64,000 bases of DNA, taken from Nitrospirales bacterium. GTDB taxonomy: Bacteria > Nitrospirota > Nitrospiria > Nitrospirales > UBA8639. Shown one piece after another: positions 35,858-44,312 of this stretch. The position numbers were made by a program, and so were the translations under genes. The first letter of the stretch is position 1. Every line of letters starts with the position of its first letter. The notes under the pieces were generated by a model that had not been told where the DNA came from, searched no databases, and was given only the letters and a program-made list of their open reading frames with translations. Where the stretch lies: contig JAHRAQ010000012.1 in assembly GCA_020027205.1 (NCBI GenBank), forward strand, positions 16,426 to 80,425, written 5' to 3'.

Positions 35858-36703
35858 TCAGCGAGCGCCGCGTTCCCCGGCCACCCGCTCTTCGAGACGG
35901 TCCGGGACGGCGGGCGGCGCGTCCGGGGAATCGGATGCGTCGCTGAACGCCTCTTCGGCGTACAACAGGCGATGGCAATAGGGGCAGGTCAACAGTTCGT
36001 CGGCACGCTTCACGCTGGCCACCAGTTGCGGCGGAATCTGCAACTGACATCCCAGACAGGTGCTCCCGCGCACCGGGGCCACCACGACGAGTCCCAGCGA
36101 CGATTTAAGCGAGGCGTATCGATGCGCAATGCGCGTGTCCAGCGTCTCCAGCGCGGTTTGCTTCTGACGCTGAAGCGCCGCCGCCTCGTCCGTCAGTGTC
36201 GCCTCCGCGGACGTGACCCTGGCCTGTTCCGTCTCCATGTGCAGCGTCAAATCCCGCACCGCCGCCCGTGCGTCCTCCAGTTCTTTCGAGACGGTTTCGG
36301 CGCGCTCCATGGCCTGAAGGATGGTTTCCTCCAGCGCGTCTTTTTTCTTCGCCGCCAGATCGAGTTCAAACAAATGAGCCTGATACTCCTTGTTCGTTTT
36401 CAACTCGTTGAGCCGGTCACGCATTTTTCCGATGTGATGTTCGTGCTCGCTCAAATCCCGTTCGCCGTTGCGCCGCTCGGCCGTCAGGGTCTCCAGCGAC
36501 GTTTGCAGACCGTCCAGGCGTCGCTGCGCCTCGCCGACCGGCGCCTGCGCCGCCTGAAGTTGCCGGGGAAGATCCCGTTGCCGTTGTTCGAGTGTGTGGA
36601 GATCGCGGTCAAGCCGTTGCAGATGCACCAGGCGGGAAAGTTGCAAATTCAAGAAGACCTCTGCATGTTCACCGGACGGGGCAGGATCATCACCACGCCC
36701 CAT
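35858..36703 (-). CDS. Coiled-coil protein with C-terminal C4 zinc ribbon
   Basis: 281 residues. Residues ~15-200 are almost continuous heptad-rich coiled coil (LHTLEQRQRDLPRQLQAAQ; ALQRQKQTALETLDTRI), with the conserved core LKTNKEYQAHLFELD. The C-terminus is a four-cysteine ribbon, CLGCQ...CPYCHRLLY (zf-RING_7-type). Members of this family are near-universal in several phyla, often beside rnpB or dnaG, and are proposed nucleic-acid- or flagellar-export-associated factors, but the biochemical role is unsettled. ATG 36703 is chosen because upstream codons overlap the tRNA region. A tail of about 35 acidic/Pro-rich residues follows the ribbon. Confidence 0.85.
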   Translation of the reverse strand: MGRGDDPAPSGEHAEVFLNLQLSRLVHLQRLDRDLHTLEQRQRDLPRQLQAAQAPVGEAQRRLDGLQTSLETLTAERRNGERDLSEHEHHIGKMRDRLNELKTNKEYQAHLFELDLAAKKKDALEETILQAMERAETVSKELEDARAAVRDLTLHMETEQARVTSAEATLTDEAAALQRQKQTALETLDTRIAHRYASLKSSLGLVVVAPVRGSTCLGCQLQIPPQLVASVKRADELLTCPYCHRLLYAEEAFSDASDSPDAPPAVPDRLEERVAGERGAR

Positions 36704-36742
36704 TGTACCGCGTACCGCACCCGACCCGCAAATGGCAAAACG

Positions 36743-36819
36743 TGGTGGGCCCACCAGGACTTGAACCTGGGACCAACTGATTATGAGTCAGCCGCTCTAA
36801 CCAACTGAGCTATGGGCCC
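36743..36819 (-). tRNA. tRNA with CAT anticodon, probably tRNA-Ile2
   Basis: The minus strand begins GGGCCCATAGCTCAGTTGGT, with anticodon loop CTCATAA (anticodon CAT), T-arm AGGTTCAAGTCCT, acceptor closing TGGGCCC and encoded CCA (36745-36743). The CTGAC-CTCATAA-TCAG arm followed by TTGGTC resembles tRNA-Ile2, whose C34 is changed to lysidine by TilS. Elongator tRNA-Met is the alternative; the sequence alone does not settle it. It is not initiator tRNA, since the three G-C pairs under the anticodon loop are missing. Confidence 0.9.
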
Positions 36820-37005
36820 TGCCCGCACGTTCGCCCGCCGGCCGTCCGCCCCTTCGGCGCCGCACCCCCCGCCGTGACATCGTGACACCGGGTCGACCGG
36901 CGCATGGCCCGGTCGGCGTCCCGTCGCCGGGCGCCGGTGCCGGATGCCGGTGCCGGTGTCAGCGCGCCGGTGCCGGCGCGGCGGCGTCAACGCGGAACCG
37001 GCGCG

Positions 37006-38859
37006 TCAGCGCGGAGCGATGGGGGCGGCGGCATATCCGGCTTTTTTCCCCCGCAACTCTTCGATCCGGGCATTCAGACGGCCCACGTCCTCGGTGCGGC
37101 GCTCGCGTTCGGCCATGCGAAGTTGCGCGATCAGTTCATCCAGACGGAGTTTCATATCGTGCCGCTCCAACGCGCTCACGCACCCCCGAATATACGCCTC
37201 CTGGTCGTCAAAATCCTTCTCGGACGCGGCGAGTTCCGCGACCGTCTCGCGGCATTCATCATCCGCACCGGCGTCCTCCAGCAGGCCCGGCACATCGAGA
37301 CGGCCTTCGGCATCGAGACGGCGCGCGCCCATTTCCACAAGTTTGCGGTAGAGCGGAGACCGAAACGCCTCGGGCCGCAACGCCGGGAAATGTTCCGGGC
37401 GCAATTTGTCCTGCACCATCAACCAGACGATTTCACGTTCCTCGCGAAAGGCTTTGGGGTCGGGACGCCGGGGCCGGTCGGAAGACGCCGGCGGCGGCGG
37501 CGGCGCGGGCCGGCGGCGGGACGCCACGACCCGTTGACGTTCGAGCAGCGTCGGATAGCGGTCGAGCAGCAGTTGCGGTCGAACCCCAAGCCGCTCGGCG
37601 ACGCATTGAATCTGCGCGCTTTTTTCGATGGGATTGGCGCCTTTGGCCACGATGCCGAGCACGGCGTCCACGCGCCGGGTCCGGGCCTCAATCGTTTCGT
37701 GCGCCGCGCCGTCCAGACAATGCGTCACGGCAAACTCCAGCAACGTCGGCGCCCGCTCCTGCAACACCAGCATCCCCTCCGCCCCGTGGGCGCGCACGTA
37801 GGAATCGGGATCGTGGCCCGGCGGCATCACCACCACCTTCACCGTAATCCCGCTGTCGCGAAACACATCCAGCGCGCGCAACGCCGCGCCGACGCCCGCC
37901 GCGTCGCCGTCAAACGTCAGCGCCACCGTGGTGACAAAGCGGCGCAACAGGGTGACATGATCGCCGGTCAGGGCCGTCCCCAGCGGCGCGGCCACCCGGT
38001 GAATGCCAGCCTGCCACAGGGCCAGCACATCGAAGTACCCCTCGACGAGCAGCAGGGTGTCAAGGTGCGGATTCGCCGCGCGCGCCTTGTCCAATCCATA
38101 CAGGCAACGGCCCTTCTGAAAGAGCGGCGTCTCCGGGGAATTGAGGTATTTGGGGGAGCCGTCTTCGAACACGCGGCCGCCGAACGCCACCACGTTCGAC
38201 CGAAGATCGGCAATGGGAATCATCACCCGTCCCCGAAAACGGTCGAACGGCCGACCGGCGTTCGAAGCGCCGCGCGCCTCGCCGGCCATCACGAGACCGG
38301 ACGCCTCCATGTCGGCGCGGGACGCCCCCTGGCCGGTCAAATAGCGCGTCAGTTCGTCCCGCGACGACGGCGCATAGCCCAGGCCGAAGTCCCGCACGGT
38401 CGCCGGCGTCAGACCGCGGTCGGCAAGATAGGCCAGCGCCGCCCGGCCCTTTTCGGTCTCATGAAGATTCCGTTGAAACCAGCCCCGGGCCAGGTCATGC
38501 AGATGTTCCAGCCGTTTGCGCTGCCCGGCCTGCGACGGCGCCCGTGACGAATGTTGCGGAAGCGTGACGCGCGCCTGCTCGGCCAGTTCGCCGACCGCCT
38601 CCAGAAAATCCAGCCCTTCCTTGCGCATCAGGAACGTGAAGACGTCGCCGCCCACGCCGCACCCGAAACAGTAAAACATCTGCCGCGCGGCCGTGACGGT
38701 AAAGGACGGCGTTTTTTCATCGTGAAACGGACACAGGCCGCGATGGTTCTGCCCCGTTTTCGACAACGCGACGTAGCGGGACACCACGTCCACGATGTCC
38801 ACGGCGTCACGAATCTGTTGAAGGGTCGCGGGGGGAATGCCGGCGCGCGCGGTTGCCAA
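37006..38859 (-). CDS. dnaG: DNA primase
   Basis: Makes RNA primers at the replication fork. Domains in order: N-terminal CHC2 zinc finger with CPFHDEKTPSF and YCFGCGVGGD (Cys-His-Cys-Cys), the RNA polymerase core with the DELTRYLTGQ region, a TOPRIM subdomain (LLLVEGYFDVLALWQAG and LTFDGDAAGVGA with the acidic triad), and a C-terminal helicase-binding region. I prefer TTG 38859 (617 residues) because GGAGA lies five bases upstream and the family begins just after; ATG 38913 is possible but abuts a palindrome at the transcript start. rpoD, the usual downstream partner, is absent: the tRNA and zinc-ribbon genes follow instead. Confidence 0.94.
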   Translation of the reverse strand: MATARAGIPPATLQQIRDAVDIVDVVSRYVALSKTGQNHRGLCPFHDEKTPSFTVTAARQMFYCFGCGVGGDVFTFLMRKEGLDFLEAVGELAEQARVTLPQHSSRAPSQAGQRKRLEHLHDLARGWFQRNLHETEKGRAALAYLADRGLTPATVRDFGLGYAPSSRDELTRYLTGQGASRADMEASGLVMAGEARGASNAGRPFDRFRGRVMIPIADLRSNVVAFGGRVFEDGSPKYLNSPETPLFQKGRCLYGLDKARAANPHLDTLLLVEGYFDVLALWQAGIHRVAAPLGTALTGDHVTLLRRFVTTVALTFDGDAAGVGAALRALDVFRDSGITVKVVVMPPGHDPDSYVRAHGAEGMLVLQERAPTLLEFAVTHCLDGAAHETIEARTRRVDAVLGIVAKGANPIEKSAQIQCVAERLGVRPQLLLDRYPTLLERQRVVASRRRPAPPPPPASSDRPRRPDPKAFREEREIVWLMVQDKLRPEHFPALRPEAFRSPLYRKLVEMGARRLDAEGRLDVPGLLEDAGADDECRETVAELAASEKDFDDQEAYIRGCVSALERHDMKLRLDELIAQLRMAERERRTEDVGRLNARIEELRGKKAGYAAAPIAPR

Positions 38860-38913
38860 GGCTGTTCTCCGAAGCGTGTGTCCCGGCGACGCTGGCACGC
38901 GCGGAACACGCAT

Positions 38914-38936
38914 AACTCGTTGGAAAACAACGAGTT
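38914..38936. promoter_or_regulatory. Perfect palindrome at the dnaG transcript start
   Basis: AACTCGTTG (38914-38922), a GAAAA loop and CAACGAGTT (38928-38936) form a perfect 9-bp inverted repeat. It begins about where transcription should start from the dnaG promoter, so it is either an operator or a 5' mRNA hairpin. Confidence 0.65.
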
Positions 38937-38942
38937 CTGAAC

Positions 38943-38971
38943 ACTATACCAACGGCGTACCGGCCCGTCAA
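38943..38971 (-). promoter_or_regulatory. Putative dnaG promoter
   Basis: On the minus strand: TTGACG (38971-38966), 17-base spacer, TATAGT (38948-38943), with start expected near 38936. Confidence 0.75.
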
Positions 38972-38995
38972 CCGGGGCGCAGCCGGCGTGAATGC

Positions 38996-39664
38996 CTACC
39001 GGTCGCGGTTCGGCGGCGGCGTCTCCCTGACGCCCGACCGTCCAAACCGTTTGCCCAATTCCCGCTGCACGGCCGTCACGGGAATGTCGCAATAACCCAG
39101 CGCCACGATAGTGTGAAAGAGCAAGTCCGCCGCTTCGTGGATAATCGCGTCCCGGTCTTCGTTCTTCACGGCCAGCGAGACTTCGCCGGCTTCCTCCACG
39201 ACTTTTTTAAGAATCCGGTCGGGGCCGCCCTGAAGGAGCGACGACACATACGACTTGGCCTGCGGATGCGCTTTGCGTTGAAGGACCATGGCGTACAGTT
39301 GATCCACAATGCCGCCGTTGGCCTCTTCGCCGCCCGGCTGTGACGCGAGACCCTCCGCTGTCACTTCCGTCCAGAAACACGTTCGCGCCTCCGTGTGACA
39401 GGCAGGCCCCGCGGGTTCGGCCTTGACCAGCACGGTGTCCCCGTCGCAATCAAGAAACAGGCGCCGACAGCGCAGCGTATGACCGGAGGTTTCCCCTTTC
39501 TTCCAGATCGCCTTGCGCGAACGACTCCAGAAATGCACGTCGCCGGTGCGCCGCGTCAGGTCGAGAGATTCCCGGTTCATATAGCCCAGCATCAGCACCG
39601 CGCCGTCGCGCCAATCCTGCACCACCGCGGGCACCAGGCCGTGGTCGTCAAACCGTATGGTCAT
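38996..39664 (-). CDS. hisIE: Bifunctional phosphoribosyl-AMP cyclohydrolase / phosphoribosyl-ATP pyrophosphatase
   Basis: Steps two and three of histidine synthesis on one chain. HisI part (residues ~1-110): VVQDWRDGAVLMLGYMN, VHFWSRSRKAIWKKGETSGH, and the zinc-binding CDGDTVLV and CHTEARTCF. HisE part (~125-205): IVDQLYAMVLQRK, LKKVVEEAGEVSLAVK with the metal-binding EExxE, and HEAADLLFHTIVAL. ATG 39664 fits the family start; ATG 39712, overlapping the hisF stop, would add 16 residues. Last gene of the his operon; dnaG has its own promoter downstream. Confidence 0.94.
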   Translation of the reverse strand: MTIRFDDHGLVPAVVQDWRDGAVLMLGYMNRESLDLTRRTGDVHFWSRSRKAIWKKGETSGHTLRCRRLFLDCDGDTVLVKAEPAGPACHTEARTCFWTEVTAEGLASQPGGEEANGGIVDQLYAMVLQRKAHPQAKSYVSSLLQGGPDRILKKVVEEAGEVSLAVKNEDRDAIIHEAADLLFHTIVALGYCDIPVTAVQRELGKRFGRSGVRETPPPNRDR

Positions 39665-39701
39665 CCCGTCAGGCCCCTCGCCCGCGCCGCCGGCGCCGCG
39701 T

Positions 39702-40505
39702 TCAGGCGTCATGGCCGTTCACCATCCGCATGGGCAGCCCCCGATTCTTGAGATAGGTTTTCGCCTCACCGACACTGTGCCGGTCATAATGAAAAATGGA
39801 CGCCGCAAGCACCGCGTCGGCCCCGCCGGTTCCCAGCGCCTCATAGAGATGCTCCAGCGTGCCGGCGCCGCCGGACGCAATCACCGGAATCGACACGGCG
39901 TCGGCCACGGCCCTCGTCAACGGCAGGTCATAACCGTCCCGCGCGCCGTCCCGATCCATGGAGGTTAACAGAATTTCACCGGCGCCCTTGTCCCGCACGC
40001 GGCGCGCCCAGTCAACCGCGTCAATCCCCGTGGCCGTGCGGCCGCCGTGGGTGAACACCTCCCACCGCGCGGCCTCCGCCACGGGGGTTTCATGCCCGTC
40101 GCCCACTCGTTTCGCGTCAATCGCCACCACGATACATTGCGACCCGAAGCGGCGCGCGGCCTCCGCCACAAACTCCGGGGCGGCGACGGCGGCGGTGTTC
40201 ACGCTCACTTTGTCCGCCCCCGCGTGCAGCAAACGCCGCACGTCTTCCAGCGTGCGAACCCCACCGCCGACCGTGAGCGGCATAAACACCTGCTCCGCCG
40301 TTCGCGACACCACGTCCAGCAACGTGCCCCGGCGTTCGTGGGACGCCGTGATGTCCAGCACGCACAGTTCATCCGCGCCGACAGCGTCATACCGCCGCGC
40401 GGCCTCGACGGGGTCGCCGGCGTCCCGAAGATTCACAAAGTTCACGCCCTTGACCACCCGGCCGTCCTTCACGTCCAGACAGGGAATGATGCGCTTGGTC
40501 AACAT
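39702..40505 (-). CDS. hisF: Imidazole glycerol phosphate synthase, cyclase subunit
   Basis: (beta/alpha)8 barrel that uses ammonia from HisH to close the imidazole ring, producing IGP and AICAR. 267 residues; begins [20 protein letters not shown] with the catalytic first Asp (CLDV), then [22 protein letters not shown], the second catalytic Asp in [15 protein letters not shown], and phosphate sites [10 protein letters not shown] and [11 protein letters not shown]. Sixteen bases separate it from hisA. Its partner hisH lies 2.5 kb upstream, separated by hisA, the nuclease gene and the lipoprotein gene. Confidence 0.96.
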   Translation of the reverse strand: MLTKRIIPCLDVKDGRVVKGVNFVNLRDAGDPVEAARRYDAVGADELCVLDITASHERRGTLLDVVSRTAEQVFMPLTVGGGVRTLEDVRRLLHAGADKVSVNTAAVAAPEFVAEAARRFGSQCIVVAIDAKRVGDGHETPVAEAARWEVFTHGGRTATGIDAVDWARRVRDKGAGEILLTSMDRDGARDGYDLPLTRAVADAVSIPVIASGGAGTLEHLYEALGTGGADAVLAASIFHYDRHSVGEAKTYLKNRGLPMRMVNGHDA

Positions 40506-40521
40506 CCCGCGCACGCGCCCC

Positions 40522-41244
40522 TCACGCGCGGGCCTCGGCCAGCGCCGACGGAAGATCCAGGGCGCCTTCGTAGAGCGCCCTGCCGACGATCACGCCGCGG
40601 ATGCCGCGCCCCACGTCTTTAATCGCGCGAATGTCTTCCACGCGCGTCACGCCGCCGGACGCGAACAGGGGCGCCGGGCAGACCGCCGCCGCCCGCCGCA
40701 GCGCCGCCACGTCCGGGCCTTCCAACATGCCGTCCCGGCTGATTTCCGTCACCACGACCCCGGCCACGGGGTAGGCCGTCAGGGACGCCAACACCTCATC
40801 GGGCGTGGCGCCGGACAACGTCGTCCAGCCGCGCAGCGCGACGTTGCCGCACCGGCTGTCCACCCCCACGACAATGGCGCCGGGAAACCGTTCGCACGCC
40901 TCGGCAAGCAGCGACGGCGTTTCCCAGACCACCGTACCCAACACCACCCGCTCGACTCCGCAGGACACATAGGCCCGGATGTCGTCCAGCGAGCGAAGAC
41001 CGCCGCCCACCTGAATCGGGATGGACACGGCCCTGGCCATCGCGCACACCAGTTCCCGGTGACGGGGCGCGCCGTGCACCGCGCCGTCAAGATCCACCAC
41101 GTGCAGCCGTGGCGCGCCCAGGGCTTCCCAGTGCCGGGCCATGGCCGTCGGGTCACGCGAATACATCGTCTCCCGCGTCATGTCGCCCTGGCGCAGGCGC
41201 ACGCACCGCCCGTCTTTTAAATCAATCGCCGGTATGACCATCAT
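40522..41244 (-). CDS. hisA: ProFAR isomerase (1-(5-phosphoribosyl)-5-[(5-phosphoribosylamino)methylideneamino]imidazole-4-carboxamide isomerase)
   Basis: Amadori rearrangement step of histidine synthesis. 240 residues: [19 protein letters not shown] with catalytic Asp (AIDL), [23 protein letters not shown], the second catalytic Asp position in [12 protein letters not shown], and [11 protein letters not shown]. The start is ATGATG; the stop of the upstream nuclease gene (TGA) lies inside this ATGATG, so the two are tightly coupled in translation. This exact abutment is striking because the upstream gene is of clearly different composition. Confidence 0.95.
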   Translation of the reverse strand: MMVIPAIDLKDGRCVRLRQGDMTRETMYSRDPTAMARHWEALGAPRLHVVDLDGAVHGAPRHRELVCAMARAVSIPIQVGGGLRSLDDIRAYVSCGVERVVLGTVVWETPSLLAEACERFPGAIVVGVDSRCGNVALRGWTTLSGATPDEVLASLTAYPVAGVVVTEISRDGMLEGPDVAALRRAAAVCPAPLFASGGVTRVEDIRAIKDVGRGIRGVIVGRALYEGALDLPSALAEARA

Positions 41245-42119
41245 CGCGGAACACTGCGAATTATTTGCCGATGTTCGACCTTGAGCACCTTTGTCAATTC
41301 CACCAATTCGCTTGGAAGCGCGCGTTCAGTTGCCAAAATAACCCGCGCAAACTTACGCGTACTGTTTTTGCTGACATCTAACAAATCACATCGCCACGCG
41401 CAATAGACAGCACGGTATTTTACGCACTGATAAATTCCCCGCTTCAAGTCATCATCTGAAGACAGGCGCGATTTTGCCTCTATCAATGTAGTTCCATTGC
41501 TCCCCACAAATACCACATCCACTCTGTCGCCGGATGGCAACGAGAATTCTTTTTCGCACTGTGCACTTTTTTCGATTTTTAATTTTTTCGGATTTTTAGC
41601 AATAAATTCCTTCAATGTCTTGTGTTCCCTGCTTTCACCGCCAAAACCGTGAACCCCCTGTGCAACATTGCCATCCCGCTCTCGATATGTTTCATTTTTA
41701 ATCGACGGCGGCTTTTTGCCAAACAGCGATTCATATACTTCAGACCAATGCGGATAAGAGAATACTTTTTCTTGAGCCGTTGCCGCTATTTTGCGTTTTT
41801 GTTTCTCGTCGGCCCCACTCCAGTCCTCAAAACCGGGAAATCCCTCGATCCCCGGTCCTGGCAATTTCGACGTTCCATTTACGACGATCGCACTCATTGT
41901 CGGGGCATTCGGTTTCTTTCCTTGTATGCGGCCATTTAGCTCGCCCAACACTTTGTGAAGTGAGTTGCGATAATGCATCCCTTTTCCTAATCTCGCATTT
42001 TTCTCGCATGCCGCATCTGTTACTTCTTTATACGATATGCGTCTTTTTCTTGAAATCGTCTCAAGCAAAATTTCCATAAGTAACCGAAGGCGCTTGTCGT
42101 TTGAAGCAATCAAGTTCAT
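41241..42119 (-). CDS. Low-GC PD-(D/E)XK nuclease-like protein inserted in the his operon
   Basis: 292 residues. The C-terminal part carries a PD-(D/E)XK core: SGDRVDVVFVG, then the strand TTLIEAKSRLSSDDDLKRGI, giving the D...E-x-K catalytic set, and YQCVKYRAV. The N-terminal ~130 residues are Lys-rich with RRISYKEVTDAACEKN and a winged-helix-like feel. A+T content is far above neighbouring genes and codon use is different, indicating acquisition. Orphan restriction-like or anti-phage nucleases (for example Shedu-like or SLL1429-like) have this shape, but I cannot assign a family. No methylase is adjacent. The stop overlaps the hisA start. Confidence 0.75.
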   Translation of the reverse strand: MNLIASNDKRLRLLMEILLETISRKRRISYKEVTDAACEKNARLGKGMHYRNSLHKVLGELNGRIQGKKPNAPTMSAIVVNGTSKLPGPGIEGFPGFEDWSGADEKQKRKIAATAQEKVFSYPHWSEVYESLFGKKPPSIKNETYRERDGNVAQGVHGFGGESREHKTLKEFIAKNPKKLKIEKSAQCEKEFSLPSGDRVDVVFVGSNGTTLIEAKSRLSSDDDLKRGIYQCVKYRAVYCAWRCDLLDVSKNSTRKFARVILATERALPSELVELTKVLKVEHRQIIRSVPR

Positions 42120-42149
42120 TCTTTAAGGTAATACTTGTTCAATGGTTGC

Positions 42150-42183
42150 ACTGGATTCCATCTTTCGCCGGAATGACGAACAA
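42150..42183. repeat. Single REP-like unit inside the his operon
   Basis: TGGATTCCATCTTTCGCCGGAATGACGAAC: arms GGATTCCA.. and GGAATGACG with a different, compact TTTCGCC core. It lies upstream of the inserted nuclease gene, the only copy within the 38-47 kb operon, and may mark the insertion boundary. Confidence 0.6.
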
Positions 42184-42231
42184 GACTCATCGGTAGCGAC
42201 ACACGCGAGACGCCCGGAACGGGACGCGCCT

Positions 42232-43023
42232 TCACGGGGAAGCGGAGCCATGGCGGTCGCCCGGAGATTCCTCCCCCAGCGACAGGCGCCGCAGTACGCG
42301 CATCACGCCGTCGCGCGCCAGTTCTTCGGCCGTCACAAACGCGCCGCGCCGCTCGAAAAAACCACGCGCGTCCTGCGTCAGCGGTTTCTGTTCTTCGAAA
42401 TACTCGCCCACCCACAACACGCCCCCGTCGCCGGCGCCGCGCAGGCGCAGTTCAAACCCGACGGCGGCCGGAATGGCGGCGAACGAGGCGCCTTCCCGTT
42501 CACGATACACGCGCACCACGCCCTCAATCACCGCATCCACTTCCAGTCGCCGCCCCAGCCGTTGCGCCCGGCGCGCGCCGGCGTCGCCTTCCGCGTCCGC
42601 GTCCCGAAGAATGTCTTCAACGGCGTCGGGCGGTACCACGCGCACGCGGGGATTGCGTTTGAGCCTGGCATATACCATGTGCCGGATCGCCTCCGGCGCG
42701 AACGGCGGGACGGACACGGTCGACGCACCGGCGAGGCGGCGCGCCGGCGCGGCCCCGCGCAGCGAACGGCGAATCCCGGCATCGTCCTGGTCCGGCGGCG
42801 GCGCGCCGAAGGACGGCGCGCCGGCGCGCGCGTCTTTGACTCCGCGAAACGGCGCAATCGCCACCCTGGTGATGGCGTGGGGCGCAAAATGCGGATACTC
42901 GCGCACGGTGACGGTGTCCGGAGCACAGGCCGCCCCCGCGCACAGCATGACACCGCAGAACGCGGCGAGATGCGGCGCGCGCGGCCGCCCGGCGGCGTCA
43001 CGCGCGGCGGCGACGCCGCTCAC
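42232..43023 (-). CDS. Putative lipoprotein of unknown function within the his operon
   Basis: 263 residues from a GTG at 43023 that overlaps the hisH stop (GTGA). The N-terminus has Arg residues, a hydrophobic stretch (HLAAFCGVMLCAGAAC) and a lipobox-like cysteine, predicting outer-membrane anchoring. The body has VAIAPFRGVKDA early, RVRVVPPDAVEDIL and GVVRVYREREG, and the layout (VAVlPF..., ...l...ppd.v...) recalls GNA1162/LptE-like or TolB-related lipoproteins. Assignment is tentative. Translational coupling to hisH suggests long residence in the operon, unlike the low-GC gene after it. Confidence 0.75.
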   Translation of the reverse strand: MSGVAAARDAAGRPRAPHLAAFCGVMLCAGAACAPDTVTVREYPHFAPHAITRVAIAPFRGVKDARAGAPSFGAPPPDQDDAGIRRSLRGAAPARRLAGASTVSVPPFAPEAIRHMVYARLKRNPRVRVVPPDAVEDILRDADAEGDAGARRAQRLGRRLEVDAVIEGVVRVYREREGASFAAIPAAVGFELRLRGAGDGGVLWVGEYFEEQKPLTQDARGFFERRGAFVTAEELARDGVMRVLRRLSLGEESPGDRHGSASP

Positions 43024-43634
43024 GACCAGGCCCCGAAATTGCGCAGGAGTTGAAGCCCCACCCGCTGACTTTTTTCCGGATGAAACTGGCACGCGAAAAT
43101 CTTGCCCTTGGTCACACTCGACGCAAACGGCGCGCCATAGGACGTCTCGGTGCAGACCGTCTCCGGCTCTTCGGGTTCCACGTAATACGAATGGACGAAA
43201 TACACGTGGGCCTCGGACTCAATGCCCTCGAAGAGCGGCATGGGCCGTTTGACCCGAATCGTGTTCCATCCCATGTGAGGAATCTTCAGCGACGGGGACG
43301 ACCCGGCGGGAAATCGTTTGACTTTCCCCCGCAAAATATTCAACCCGCGGTGGACGCCAAACTCCTCGCTTTCTGAAAAGAGCACCTGCAGCCCCAGGCA
43401 AATCCCCAGAAACGGCTTGCCCCGCGCGATCGCCCGATGCAACGGATCAATCAGATGAAACCGTTGAAGATTCCTCACGCATTCGCCGAACGCGCCCACG
43501 CCCGGCAACACCACGTGAGTGGCCCGGTCAATCACGCGCGGGTCCCGCGTCACCACGGCGCGACAGCCGACCGTTTCAAACCCCTGCCGGACGCTGCGCA
43601 CGTTCCCCATTTCATAATCGATAATGGCAATCAT
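43020..43634 (-). CDS. hisH: Imidazole glycerol phosphate synthase, glutaminase subunit
   Basis: Class I glutamine amidotransferase feeding ammonia to HisF. 204 residues with the nucleophile in FLGICLGLQVLF, the oxyanion PGVGAFGE, and the His-Glu of the triad in CQFHPEKSQ. Begins IAIIDYEMGNVRSV, the standard start. It lies 60 bases after hisB and its stop overlaps the lipoprotein gene. Confidence 0.96.
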   Translation of the reverse strand: MIAIIDYEMGNVRSVRQGFETVGCRAVVTRDPRVIDRATHVVLPGVGAFGECVRNLQRFHLIDPLHRAIARGKPFLGICLGLQVLFSESEEFGVHRGLNILRGKVKRFPAGSSPSLKIPHMGWNTIRVKRPMPLFEGIESEAHVYFVHSYYVEPEEPETVCTETSYGAPFASSVTKGKIFACQFHPEKSQRVGLQLLRNFGAWS

Positions 43635-43694
43635 GCCTCACCCCGGCGGCGGACGGAGGGCGGACGGACGGGCCGGCGGCGCGCCCCGTGACGC

Positions 43695-44312
43695 CTACGC
43701 GAGCGAGCCTTTCGTGGACGGGACCTCCGTCACCCGGTCGTCCCGGCGCGTCGCCTGATCAAGCGCTTTGGCAAACGCCTTGAACACGGCTTCGATGATA
43801 TGGTGCGGATTGCGCCCGTACCGGACGTTGACGTGAAGATTCAACCCGCCCTGGTTCGCCAGCGCCCGGAAAAAATCTTCGAACAGGCCCAGATCAAAAC
43901 CTTTCACTTCCCGGTGCGACAACGTGACATTGTAGACAAGAAACGGCCGTCCGCTCAAATCCACGACGACCTCGGCCAGCGCTTCGTCCAGCGGCACCGC
44001 CGCCCATCCGAACCGGCCGATCCCGGCCTTGTCGCCCAGCGCGTCGTGGAGCGCCGTCCCCAGCACGATGCCGATGTCCTCCACCGTGTGATGATCGTCG
44101 ATGCGGGTGTCGCCCGTCGCATCCACCGTCAAATCGAAACAGCCGTGACGCGCGAGGGTGTCCAGCATGTGATCCATAAACGGCACGGGCGTGGCAATCC
44201 GCCGCTGCCCGGTCCCGTCCAGGCCCCATTGCACCCGAATCGAAGTCTCGGACGTGGCCCGCTTGACGTCCGCCCGTCGAGGCGGCGGCGATGGATGTTT
44301 CCCGGCGGTCAT
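43695..44312 (-). CDS. hisB: Imidazoleglycerol-phosphate dehydratase
   Basis: Mn2+-dependent dehydration of IGP to imidazole acetol phosphate. 205 residues, single-function form without an N-terminal phosphatase. Metal-binding motifs DDHHTVEDIG and the second set NPHHIIEAVFKA are intact, as are PFMDHMLDTLARHG and FEDFFRALANQGG-like segments. The start overlaps the hisD stop (ATGA). An N-terminal extension of ~15 Pro/Arg-rich residues precedes the usual start. Confidence 0.95.
   Translation of the reverse strand: MTAGKHPSPPPRRADVKRATSETSIRVQWGLDGTGQRRIATPVPFMDHMLDTLARHGCFDLTVDATGDTRIDDHHTVEDIGIVLGTALHDALGDKAGIGRFGWAAVPLDEALAEVVVDLSGRPFLVYNVTLSHREVKGFDLGLFEDFFRALANQGGLNLHVNVRYGRNPHHIIEAVFKAFAKALDQATRRDDRVTEVPSTKGSLA

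Noticed and set aside
36743..36819. Initiator tRNA-Met
   Set aside because: Lacks the GGG/CCC pairs in the anticodon stem and has a fully paired acceptor end.
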